The translations under genes and the position numbers were made by a program. DNA of 5,364 bases, from positions 1-5,364 of the forward strand of contig JAWLGN010000342.1 in the NCBI GenBank assembly GCA_041685075.1, in the 5' to 3' direction. The notes under the pieces were generated by a model that saw nothing but the letters and a program-made list of their open reading frames with translations, ran no database searches and had not been told where the DNA came from. This document shows positions 1 to 5,364 of this stretch, one piece after another (the first letter of the stretch is position 1; every line of letters starts with the position of its first letter). Source of the stretch: JAMCRM01 sp041685075. Lineage in GTDB: Bacteria; Acidobacteriota; Terriglobia; Bryobacterales; Bryobacteraceae.

Positions 1-111
1 CCGGCGCTTCATCAGGGCCGCTTTGAGCATGCGCAGCGCCCCCAACCGGCCTTCATCCCTGGATTTCATGGCCGCCACCATATCTTTTTGCACCTGATCG
101 ATCAACGGCAT
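1..111 (-). CDS. yqeY: GatB/YqeY domain-containing protein, N-terminal part (runs off the left edge)
   Basis: Reading the complement from ATG at 111-109 gives 37 codons with no stop before the window edge. The protein begins MPLIDQVQKDMVAAMKSRDE and continues with GRLGALRMLKAALMKRR. This matches the start of the YqeY family: a short amphipathic helix, the K-D-M-x-x-A-M-K-x-(R/K)-D pattern, then a conserved (V/A)-(I/L)-R-M-L-K-A-A-L helix. Family members are about 150 residues long, so roughly three quarters of this one is missing. YqeY resembles the C-terminal tRNA-binding region of the GatB amidotransferase subunit; its cellular role is poorly defined. No clear Shine-Dalgarno sequence precedes the ATG. 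A TAGAAT box on the complement at 127-122 ends ten bases before the start, which would give a very short leader. The gene is divergent from the serine block. Only the N-terminus is visible, so the call rests on a short match. Confidence 0.8.
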   Translation of the reverse strand, partial: MPLIDQVQKDMVAAMKSRDEGRLGALRMLKAALMKRR

Positions 112-120
112 GATGTTTGT

Positions 121-127
121 TATTCTA
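121..127. promoter_or_regulatory. Putative back-to-back -10 elements between divergent genes
   Basis: The 34-bp gap between the two divergent start codons contains TATTCTA. Read rightward, TATTCT (121-126) fits the TAnnnT -10 pattern. Read leftward, TAGAAT (127-122) fits it better. With the usual spacing of about seven bases, the starts would be near 133 (rightward) and 115 (leftward), about 18 bp apart, both inside the gap. No convincing -35 box is seen at 16-18 bp on either side. This is the only AT-rich, promoter-like stretch before the serine genes. A Shine-Dalgarno-like AAGGA at 128-132 would lie upstream of the predicted rightward start, so either the real start is further upstream or the leader lacks this site. 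Confidence 0.4.
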
Positions 128-145
128 AAGGACTAAAACCCCAAC

Positions 146-1324
146 ATGCACATCCGCAAGCAACGACTCTTAACACCCGGCCCGACGCCCTTGTACCCGC
201 CTGCTCTGCACGCGATGATGGCGTCCGACATTCATCACCGTACCGAAGATTTTCGCAAAGTCTACCGGTCCGCCCTGGCGGATCTGAAGGAAGTGATGGG
301 CACGGCGCACGACGTTCTGATGTTCGCCGCGTCCGGAACCGGCGCCATGGACGGCGCGGTATCCAACCTGTTCTCGCGCGGAGACAAGGTCATCGTCTGT
401 TCGGCCGGCAAGTTCGGCGAGCGCTGGGTGGAGATCGCCAAGGCTTACGGCCTGGAGGCCACGGTGCTTTCGGCGCCCTACGGGCAGGTGGTTGCGCCCG
501 AGGCCGTGGAGGCCGCGCTGGCCGCCGAACCGGCCACCCGCGGCGTCTTCGTGCAGGCTTCGGAAACCTCTACCGGCGCCGCGCACGACGTGGAATCCAT
601 GGGCCGCGCGGTAGCCCGCACGGAGGCCATCCTCGTGGTAGATGCCATTACGGGCCTGGGCACCATGCCGCTCGATATCGACGGCTGGGGCCTGGACGTG
701 GTGGTGGGCGGTTCTCAAAAAGCCTTCATGATTCCGCCCGGCCTGGCCTTCATGTCCATCAGCCCCAAGGCGTGGAAGCATGCCGAAACCTCCAACCTGC
801 CGCACTACTACTTCAACCTGAAAAAGGAGAAGAAGAGCGGCGACGCCGGCGAATCGAGCTGGACGCCTTCCACCGCCCTGATCCTGGCGCTGGCCGAGGC
901 CCTGCGCTACGTCAGGCAGATCGGCATGGCCAACCTGGTGGGCAACGCACAGCTTCTGGCCAGCGCCACCCGCGCCGCCGTGACCAGGCTCGGGCTGGAG
1001 CTGTTTGCACCCGCCTCGCCCGGCTCTTCGGTGACCGCGGTGCGCGCGCCCCAGGGCATGGACTCCGGCGTCATCGTCAAGGAGTTCCGCAGCCGCTTCG
1101 GCGCCATCATCGCCAACGGCCAGGGCAGCATGAAGGGCCAGATCTTCCGGATCGCGCACCTGGGCTACTTCGACTTCGCCGACCTGTTCGCCGTCATCGC
1201 GGGCCTGGAACTTATCCTCCGCGCCAACGGCGTCCAGGTGGAACTCGGGTCGGGCGTGGCCGAGGCCCAGCGCGTCTACGAGGAAGCCGCCCGCGCTTCC
1301 CAGCGCACGGGAGCCGGTTTATGA
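146..1324 (+). CDS. PLP-dependent class V aminotransferase (alanine/serine-glyoxylate aminotransferase family), probable phosphoserine-forming enzyme
   Basis: This is a 392-residue cytosolic fold-type I PLP enzyme of the PucG/AGT group (COG0075 type). The start at 146 puts the family's typical N-terminus LLTPGPTP at residues 8-15, with IHHRT shortly after. Visible active-site features are the SGTG phosphate-binding turn at 63-66, SETSTG at 139-144, the pyridine-nitrogen aspartate D166 in VVDAITGLG, and the Schiff-base lysine K192 in GSQKA. The TPST substrate-loop segment begins at 240, and the carboxylate-binding arginine R335 lies in FRIAHLG. Length is normal (about 360-395 for the family) and all key residues are present. 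The family transfers amino groups among alanine, serine, glyoxylate and related oxo-acids. Here the stop overlaps the serA start by four bases (ATGA), so the pair is almost certainly co-translated. This suggests the acceptor is 3-phosphohydroxypyruvate, in place of a classical SerC. That substrate is inferred from context only. AAGGA at 128-132 is a possible, rather distant ribosome site. Confidence 0.9.
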   Translation: MHIRKQRLLTPGPTPLYPPALHAMMASDIHHRTEDFRKVYRSALADLKEVMGTAHDVLMFAASGTGAMDGAVSNLFSRGDKVIVCSAGKFGERWVEIAKAYGLEATVLSAPYGQVVAPEAVEAALAAEPATRGVFVQASETSTGAAHDVESMGRAVARTEAILVVDAITGLGTMPLDIDGWGLDVVVGGSQKAFMIPPGLAFMSISPKAWKHAETSNLPHYYFNLKKEKKSGDAGESSWTPSTALILALAEALRYVRQIGMANLVGNAQLLASATRAAVTRLGLELFAPASPGSSVTAVRAPQGMDSGVIVKEFRSRFGAIIANGQGSMKGQIFRIAHLGYFDFADLFAVIAGLELILRANGVQVELGSGVAEAQRVYEEAARASQRTGAGL

Positions 1325-2916
1325 ACATCCTGATCGCCGACGCCATGTCCCCGGCGGGTATCGAGCTGTTCCGCTCGCAGCCGGGGTGGAACGTCATCGT
1401 CTCCCATCCCAAGGAATACGGGCAGCACCTGGCCGAAGCCGACGCCCTGCTGATCCGCAGCGCCGTGCACGTGGACGCCGAGGTGCTGGCCAAGGCGCCG
1501 CGCCTCCGCGTCATCGGGCGCGCCGGCGTGGGGGTGGACAACGTGGACCTGGCCGCCGCCACGCAGGCAGGCGTGCTGGTCATGAACACCCCCGGCGGCA
1601 ACGCCATCTCGGTGGCGGAGCACACCATGGCCCTGATGCTGGCCCTGGCGCGCCACATTCCCCAGGCCAACAACTCCACCCGCTGCGGCAAGTGGGAGAA
1701 GAAGAAGCTCCTGGGGAACGAGCTGCGCGGCAAGACGCTGGGCATCGTGGGGCTGGGGAGCATCGGCCGCGAGACCTTGAAGCGCGCCCGCGCCTTCGAG
1801 ATGCGCATCGTGGCGCACGACCCCTACATCACCCCGGCCATCGCCCACGACCTGGGAATGGAACTGGTCGATTTCTCCGAGCTGCTGGGCGCGAGCGATT
1901 ACATCGCGCTGCACGTCGCCCTCACGCAGGAAACCGCGGGGCTGCTTTCCCGCGAAGCCTTCGAGAAGATGAAGCCCGGGGTGCGGCTGGTGAACTGCGC
2001 CCGCGGCGAACTGATCGACGAGCAGGCGCTGGCCGAGGCCCTGGCTTCCGGCAAAGTGGCCGGCGCGGCGCTGGATGTCTTCGCCAACGAACCGCCCCCG
2101 GCGGGCTATCCGCTGTTCCAGTTCGACAACGTCATCGCCACTCCCCACATCGGCGGCTCCACCGCCGAGGCGCAGGAGATCGTGGGGGTGCGGATCGCCG
2201 AACAGGTGACCGAGTATTTGAAGAGCGGGGTGGCGGTGAATGCCGTCAACATGCCCGCGCTCGCGCCGGAACAGTACCGCGCGCTGGAACCCTACATCTC
2301 CATGGCCGACCGCCTGGGGCAGTTCGCCGCCTACGTGGCGAGCGGCAATCCCAAGGCCGTGCGTATCTCCTACTTCGGGCGCATCGGAGACGGCTCCACC
2401 CACCTGCTGCGCAACGCCGCCGTGGCGGGAGTGCTGCGGCGCTCCTCCCAGGCGCGCAAGCCCAACCTGGTGAACTCCATGCAGCTTGCCGCCGAGCGCG
2501 GCTGGGCCGTCGAGGAGCGGCACGCCGCGCGCACGGGGCACGTGGACAGCATCAGCATCGAACTCGAAACCGACCGCGGCACCATCCCGGTGGAAGGCGT
2601 GGTGCTCTTCGGCAAGGCCCGCCTTACCCGGGTGGCCGGCATTCTTTGCGAGGCCGGTCTCTACGGCAACCTGCTGGTGATGATGAACCAGGACGTTCCC
2701 GGCGTCATCGGCCACGTGGGCACGGTGCTGGGCCGCAACCACATCAACATCGCCAACTTCGCGCTCGGCCGCCGCAACGGCCCGGGCACGGAAGACCTGC
2801 CGCACGAGGCCATCGCGGTGGTCTCGACCGACGGCCTGGTGCCCGAAGAAGTGCTCGCGCAACTGCGTGAAAATCCGGCCGTGAAGCTCGCGCGCGCCGT
2901 CGAGCTGCCGGCGTAG
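1321..2916 (+). CDS. serA: D-3-phosphoglycerate dehydrogenase (long form with ACT domain)
   Basis: The protein has 531 residues and carries out the first committed step of serine synthesis, 3-phosphoglycerate plus NAD+ to 3-phosphohydroxypyruvate. ATG at 1321 is chosen because it starts the Rossmann-like N-terminus (MNILIADAMSP), overlaps the upstream stop as ATGA, and has GGGAG at 1309-1313 seven bases ahead. Domain order: substrate-binding half (about 1-95 and 285-315) around the nucleotide-binding half, with GRAGVGVDNVD near 65-75. The dinucleotide loop is GLGSIG at 144-149, and D167 after the second strand favours NAD over NADP. The catalytic triad is R228 (NCARGE), E257 (ANEPP) and H276 (TPHIGGST). 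An intervening ASB-type domain spans about 320-445, and a C-terminal ACT domain from about 450 carries the NQDVPGVIGHVG motif. The length (about 525-530 is usual) and the two regulatory domains match type I enzymes such as that of Mycobacterium tuberculosis, where serine binds the ACT domain. Feedback inhibition by serine is therefore plausible but not shown here. Confidence 0.97.
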   Translation: MNILIADAMSPAGIELFRSQPGWNVIVSHPKEYGQHLAEADALLIRSAVHVDAEVLAKAPRLRVIGRAGVGVDNVDLAAATQAGVLVMNTPGGNAISVAEHTMALMLALARHIPQANNSTRCGKWEKKKLLGNELRGKTLGIVGLGSIGRETLKRARAFEMRIVAHDPYITPAIAHDLGMELVDFSELLGASDYIALHVALTQETAGLLSREAFEKMKPGVRLVNCARGELIDEQALAEALASGKVAGAALDVFANEPPPAGYPLFQFDNVIATPHIGGSTAEAQEIVGVRIAEQVTEYLKSGVAVNAVNMPALAPEQYRALEPYISMADRLGQFAAYVASGNPKAVRISYFGRIGDGSTHLLRNAAVAGVLRRSSQARKPNLVNSMQLAAERGWAVEERHAARTGHVDSISIELETDRGTIPVEGVVLFGKARLTRVAGILCEAGLYGNLLVMMNQDVPGVIGHVGTVLGRNHINIANFALGRRNGPGTEDLPHEAIAVVSTDGLVPEEVLAQLRENPAVKLARAVELPA

Positions 2917-2980
2917 GTCATTGGCCAGATCGCACGGGGTGTGCGGCTTCGTACGATACCGCGTACCGCGCGCCAATTGA

Positions 2981-3016
2981 TCGCCTTCGAAATGTCCCTA
3001 ATAGGACCTAAGGCGA
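2981..3016 (+). repeat. Interrupted inverted repeat (possible leader hairpin) just before the response-regulator gene
   Basis: TCGCCTT at 2981-2987 is the exact reverse complement of AAGGCGA at 3010-3016. Between them GTCC (2994-2997) can pair with GGAC (3004-3007) around the loop CTAATA. The outer right arm touches the GAAGGG (3015-3020) that would serve as ribosome-binding site for ATG 3028, so a folded leader could reduce its access. No run of T follows either arm, so a standard intrinsic terminator for serA is unlikely. A weak promoter reading also overlaps it: TTGATC (2977-2982), 16 bases, then TAATAG (2999-3004), which lacks the final T. The rest of the 111-bp gap (2917-3027) shows only a TACGAT box at 2952-2957 with no partner. 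Confidence 0.35.
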
Positions 3017-3027
3017 AGGGTGTGACT

Positions 3028-3429
3028 ATGGCGCGAGAAAGCATCCTGGTAGTCGATGACGACGCGGCGGTGCTGCGCATCATCACCCAAATGCTGGAGC
3101 GCGCGGGCTACGGGGTATTGGCCGCGTCGGGGGCGGAAGAGGCGTTGCAGGTCTTCCCTCACCACCAGGACGAAATCGCCCTGGCGATCTGCGACGTGAT
3201 GATGCCGGTCATGAGCGGCCCCCTGCTGGCGGAGCGTCTCATGGCGCTGCGGCCCGGGCTGCCGGTTCTGTTGATCAGCGGCTACCGCGACCGCGTCGGC
3301 GACGGCCAGGGGCTGCCCATCCTTTACAAGCCCTTCAGCATGTCGGCGCTGTTGACGAAAACCCGCGAGCTGACGGGCCGCGAAGCGCTCCCGGGCCGGG
3401 CCGCCGCCGGCGGTACAATGGCGGGGTGA
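3028..3429 (+). CDS. Stand-alone response regulator (CheY-like receiver domain)
   Basis: This is a 133-residue cytosolic protein made almost entirely of one receiver domain. It starts MARESILVVDDD. The acidic Mg-binding pair is D11/D12, the phospho-acceptor aspartate is D56 in ICDVMMP, the switch serine is S84 in LLISGY, and the conserved lysine is K101 in LYKPF. All signalling residues are intact. No DNA-binding or enzymatic output domain follows, only a short tail of about 18 residues. It probably acts by protein contact or as a phosphorelay intermediate, with a histidine kinase encoded elsewhere. ATG 3028 is preferred because GAAGGG (3015-3020) lies seven bases upstream. An in-frame GTG at 3022 and another at 2941 are possible, but the latter would add about 29 residues unlike a receiver fold. 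The stop overlaps the next gene's start (GTGA). The SGYRD...YKPF style is like receivers that accompany hybrid kinases. Its target cannot be told from this window. Confidence 0.9.
   Translation: MARESILVVDDDAAVLRIITQMLERAGYGVLAASGAEEALQVFPHHQDEIALAICDVMMPVMSGPLLAERLMALRPGLPVLLISGYRDRVGDGQGLPILYKPFSMSALLTKTRELTGREALPGRAAAGGTMAG
3414..3419 (+). promoter_or_regulatory. Putative -10 box placed for leaderless transcription of the hydrolase
   Basis: TACAAT lies in the last codons of the response-regulator gene, with exactly six bases (GGCGGG) between it and the GTG start at 3426. A transcript starting at the normal distance from a -10 box would begin at the start codon itself. No Shine-Dalgarno sequence is present before 3426, which fits a leaderless message, and no -35 box is seen about 17 bases upstream. 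The surrounding sequence is very GC-rich, so an AT-containing hexamer at this exact position stands out. Translational coupling through the GTGA overlap is an alternative explanation for the missing ribosome site. Confidence 0.5.
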
Positions 3430-4316
3430 AATTCTTCGCTCTCCTGCTCCTGGCGGCCGCTGCGGCCGGCGCCGCGCAGCGTGCTCCCGCCGGCAAGCCG
3501 CCCATCGAACTGCTCTGGCCCGGAGGCGCGCCCGGGGCCGTGGGCTCCGAAGATGCCGACCGGCCCGCGCTGTTTCTCTATCTCCCGCCGGAGGACCGCG
3601 CCACAGGCGCCGCCGTGGTGGTCTGTCCCGGCGGCGGCTATCGCACCCTGGCGATGGACCACGAAGGCGACCAGATCGGCCGCTGGCTGAACTCCTTCGG
3701 GGTCGCGGCCTTCGTGCTGCGCTACCGCCATGCGCCGCGCTACCGCCAGCCCGCGCCGCTTGAGGATGCGCAGCGCGCCATCCGCACGGTGCGCGCCCGC
3801 GCCCGCGAGTGGCGCGTCTCGCCGGACCGCATCGGCATCTGGGGCTTCTCCGCGGGCGGCCACCTCGCCAGCACCGCCGCTACGAAATTCGACGACGGCA
3901 ACCCCGCCGCAAGCGACCCCATCGACCGTCTCTCCAGCCGTCCCGACTTCCTGATCCTCTGCTACCCGGTCATCACCTTCAGCGCGGAGCAGGCGCACCG
4001 CGGCTCCATGCGCAACCTGCTGGGCGACAATCCCGATCCCAAGCTGATCGAAAGCTACTCCAGCGAAAAGCAGGTGACCTCCCGCACGCCCCCCACCTTC
4101 CTGTTCCACACCAACGAGGACAAGGGCGTGCCGGCGGAAAACAGCGTGCTGTTCTACCTGGCGCTGCGCAGGGCCGGGGTGCCCGCCGAGATGCACATCT
4201 TCGAGCGCGGTCCGCACGGGGTGGGGCTGGCGCCGCTCGATCTGGCGCTATCGGCCTGGCCCGCGCGGCTGGCGGATTGGCTCCGCGTCCGCGGGCTGCT
4301 TACCCCTTCCCGGTAA
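3426..4316 (+). CDS. Exported alpha/beta hydrolase, carbohydrate-esterase (BD-FAE/acetyl-xylan esterase-like) type
   Basis: The protein has 296 residues. A Sec-type signal peptide is visible: MK, a Leu/Ala/Phe core at about 3-14, then GAA with likely cleavage after A17. There is no lipobox cysteine, so a soluble periplasmic or secreted protein is expected. The mature part is an alpha/beta hydrolase with the oxyanion-hole segment PGGGY (68-72), nucleophile S142 in WGFSAGGH, acid D232 in NEDKGVP, and base H264 in GPHGVGL, so the catalytic triad is complete. The arrangement (RY..AP before an LEDAQRA helix, then SPDRIGIWGFSAGGHLAS, then VPAENSVLFY) is that of secreted esterases often annotated as acetyl-xylan esterase or 'xylanase', which remove acyl groups from plant polysaccharides. 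The exact substrate cannot be told. The start is GTG, required to include the signal peptide; it overlaps the upstream stop and lacks a Shine-Dalgarno site. The 3' end overlaps the convergent gene by 17 bp. Confidence 0.85.
   Translation: MKFFALLLLAAAAAGAAQRAPAGKPPIELLWPGGAPGAVGSEDADRPALFLYLPPEDRATGAAVVVCPGGGYRTLAMDHEGDQIGRWLNSFGVAAFVLRYRHAPRYRQPAPLEDAQRAIRTVRARAREWRVSPDRIGIWGFSAGGHLASTAATKFDDGNPAASDPIDRLSSRPDFLILCYPVITFSAEQAHRGSMRNLLGDNPDPKLIESYSSEKQVTSRTPPTFLFHTNEDKGVPAENSVLFYLALRRAGVPAEMHIFERGPHGVGLAPLDLALSAWPARLADWLRVRGLLTPSR
4300..4316. repeat. Inverted repeat formed by the overlapping ends of two convergent genes
   Basis: TTACC (4300-4304) and GGTAA (4312-4316) are reverse complements around a seven-base loop. 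The right arm carries the hydrolase stop codon TAA (4314-4316), and the left arm carries the stop of the leftward gene (TAA on the complement, 4302-4300). The overlap of the two coding regions is exactly this repeat. The stem is only five base pairs and no T-run follows on either side, so efficient termination is doubtful. No better terminator is seen between the two genes. Confidence 0.4.
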
Positions 4317-5364
4317 ACAGGTCGTTGTAGGAGGCGTCGAAGTTGGTCCAGCGCTCCGGCTCGGCGCTGCTCCAGTGCATGCCGGGAACGTAGAGGGTGC
4401 CGTGCCCGCGCGTGCAGACCAACTCGGTGCCCACGCGGTCCAGCAGCGGGCTGCCCCAGTTGCCGAAGCTCACCGGCAGGGTGAGGCGGCGCTGGCAGAC
4501 GCGGCAGCGCCGCCGCTGGTCGTGCCAACTCCACCACGTCCCCAGGATGGCGGCCACGGGGAACCACACCTCCATGAACCCCACGCGCCCGGCCATCGCG
4601 GTGGCCGCCGCCGCGGTCGCCTCCACCGCCAGCGCCGCCAGCCCCACCAGCAGCAGGAAGGATTTCCCTACCAGGAAGACGCCCCCTCGGCGGCTCTTCC
4701 GGAAGCCCACCGCCGCCAGGATTACTACCGCCGCCAGCGCCGCGGCCAGCACCGCCAGGTAGTAGTGCAGGGCGAAGCGCAGCCGCTCTTCTATGGGCAG
4801 CACCTGGACCCGCACCCCGTGGCGCGGCTTCAGGCTCCAGGCAATGTAACTCAACTCGCGCTCGGCATCGCGCGGCTGCGCGTAGTCCTTCAGCCGGACC
4901 ACCGCGCCGCCCTCGCGCCCCCCGCGTACCCGCGGCCCAGGCGGCGTGATCGCGGTCCACAGCGCGATCTCCCGGCGCAGGAACCAGAAATCCGGCGGCA
5001 GCACGCCGGCCACGTCGTAGGCCGTGCCGCCGAGCGTGATGCGGCGCCCCACTATGCCGGTGTCGCCGCTAAATGCCCGTTGCCACAGGCGGTGGCTGAG
5101 CACCGCGGCCGGCCGCGCGGCCCCGTCCGGCTCATCGAACAGCCGGCCCACCGCCGCCCGCACCCCCAAGAGTTCGAACAGCCCCGGTTCGGCGCGTCCC
5201 CGGAGCAGTTCGCGCCCGCGGAACTCCACCCGGTCCGTGGCATACACGGCCAATGCCTCCACCCGGACCGCGCCTCGCAGGGCATCCATGGGGACCCCCG
5301 GCTCCAACCGCGCCAGCAGCGCCAGCCGCCCGGGGTCTTTGTAGGGCAACGGCTCCACCAGCGC
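4300..5364 (-). CDS. MacB-like periplasmic core protein with C-terminal putative zinc-binding module (5' end outside the window)
   Basis: 354 residues are visible, reading leftward from the right edge. The frame is open to the edge and its first residues, ALVEPLPYKDPGRL, match the segment just after the first membrane helix of MacB/ADOP-type permeases (usually LLRPLPY.DPDRL). About 30-60 residues, including that helix, should therefore lie outside; GTG at 5358 is not the true start. Residues about 3-195 are a MacB periplasmic core, with ELLGVRAAVGRLF, AVLSHRLW, ITLGGTAYDVAGVLPPDFWF and GVRVQVLPIEERL. A hydrophobic helix (about 200-220) takes the place of the second MacB helix. The FtsX permease domain is then missing. 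Instead there are more hydrophobic stretches (about 229-258 and 263-281) and a C-terminal block with CRVC (C287, C290) and CTRGH (C317, H321), a likely zinc site, ending in an aromatic-rich tail (ERWTNFDASYNDLF). No ATPase motif is present. Transport is doubtful; a membrane-anchored sensing or scaffold role is possible but unproven. The family resembles uncharacterised acidobacterial membrane proteins. Confidence 0.75.
   Translation of the reverse strand, partial: ALVEPLPYKDPGRLALLARLEPGVPMDALRGAVRVEALAVYATDRVEFRGRELLRGRAEPGLFELLGVRAAVGRLFDEPDGAARPAAVLSHRLWQRAFSGDTGIVGRRITLGGTAYDVAGVLPPDFWFLRREIALWTAITPPGPRVRGGREGGAVVRLKDYAQPRDAERELSYIAWSLKPRHGVRVQVLPIEERLRFALHYYLAVLAAALAAVVILAAVGFRKSRRGGVFLVGKSFLLLVGLAALAVEATAAAATAMAGRVGFMEVWFPVAAILGTWWSWHDQRRRCRVCQRRLTLPVSFGNWGSPLLDRVGTELVCTRGHGTLYVPGMHWSSAEPERWTNFDASYNDLFTGKG

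Noticed and set aside
95..104. Ten-base palindrome TGATCGATCA near the start of the YqeY gene
   Set aside because: It falls on ordinary codons (Leu-Ile-Asp-Gln) of a conserved N-terminus, and no second copy was seen near either promoter, so an operator role is not supported.
88..1320. Open frame continuing upstream of serA in the same frame
   Set aside because: The sequence before residue M at 1321 is Arg/Gly/His-rich and overlaps the well-supported aminotransferase. The true SerA N-terminus begins at 1321, so this is not a fusion protein.
1276..2976. A 566-codon open frame on the complement covering serA
   Set aside because: It is rich in His, Gly, Ala and Arg with no recognisable motif, and lies fully opposite a clear serA. 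This is typical of GC-rich codon bias leaving the antisense frame free of stops.
2917..3027. Intrinsic terminator after serA
   Set aside because: The only notable inverted repeat lacks a following T-run and sits against the next gene's ribosome site.
4154..4960. A 268-codon open frame on the complement in another frame of the MacB-like gene
   Set aside because: Low-complexity Ala/Gly/Arg-rich translation overlapping a frame with clear MacB motifs; a shadow frame.
5356..5358. GTG as the start codon of the leftward MacB-like gene
   Set aside because: The frame stays open upstream to the window edge and the preceding residues fit the family, while the expected first membrane helix is absent. 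The gene therefore begins outside the window.

Overview
This is a 5.4 kb, GC-rich bacterial window with tightly packed genes. It most likely comes from an acidobacterium (Solibacter/Bryobacter-like) or a close relative. That placement is an inference. It rests on the right-hand gene, which looks like half of an acidobacterial-type MacB/ADOP permease, on the high GC content with strong GC3 bias (long spurious open frames on both strands), and on a putative leaderless promoter. No rRNA, tRNA, CRISPR array, transposase or attachment site was seen.

Left edge (1-145): the first 37 codons of a GatB/YqeY-domain protein run leftward off the window. A 34-bp gap separates it from the rightward genes and holds a near-palindromic TATTCTA that can be read as a -10 element on both strands.

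Serine block (146-2916): a PLP-dependent class V aminotransferase (alanine/serine-glyoxylate type) overlaps a full-length 531-residue D-3-phosphoglycerate dehydrogenase (serA) by ATGA. SerA makes 3-phosphohydroxypyruvate from 3-phosphoglycerate. The coupled aminotransferase is a good candidate for the next, phosphoserine-forming step. The phosphatase (SerB) is not in the window.

Middle (2917-4316): a 111-bp gap with a hairpin leads to a stand-alone receiver-domain response regulator. Its stop overlaps (GTGA) the GTG start of an exported alpha/beta hydrolase of the carbohydrate-esterase/BD-FAE-like group. A TACAAT box lies exactly six bases before that GTG, so the hydrolase may have its own leaderless transcript.

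Right edge (4300-5364): a convergent leftward gene, cut at its 5' end by the window edge. It encodes a MacB-like periplasmic core followed by hydrophobic segments and a C-terminal CxxC...CxxxH putative zinc-binding module, in place of the usual FtsX permease half. Its last 17 bp overlap the hydrolase gene. The overlap is a small inverted repeat whose arms are the two TAA stop codons. This unusual domain architecture is the least explained item in the window.
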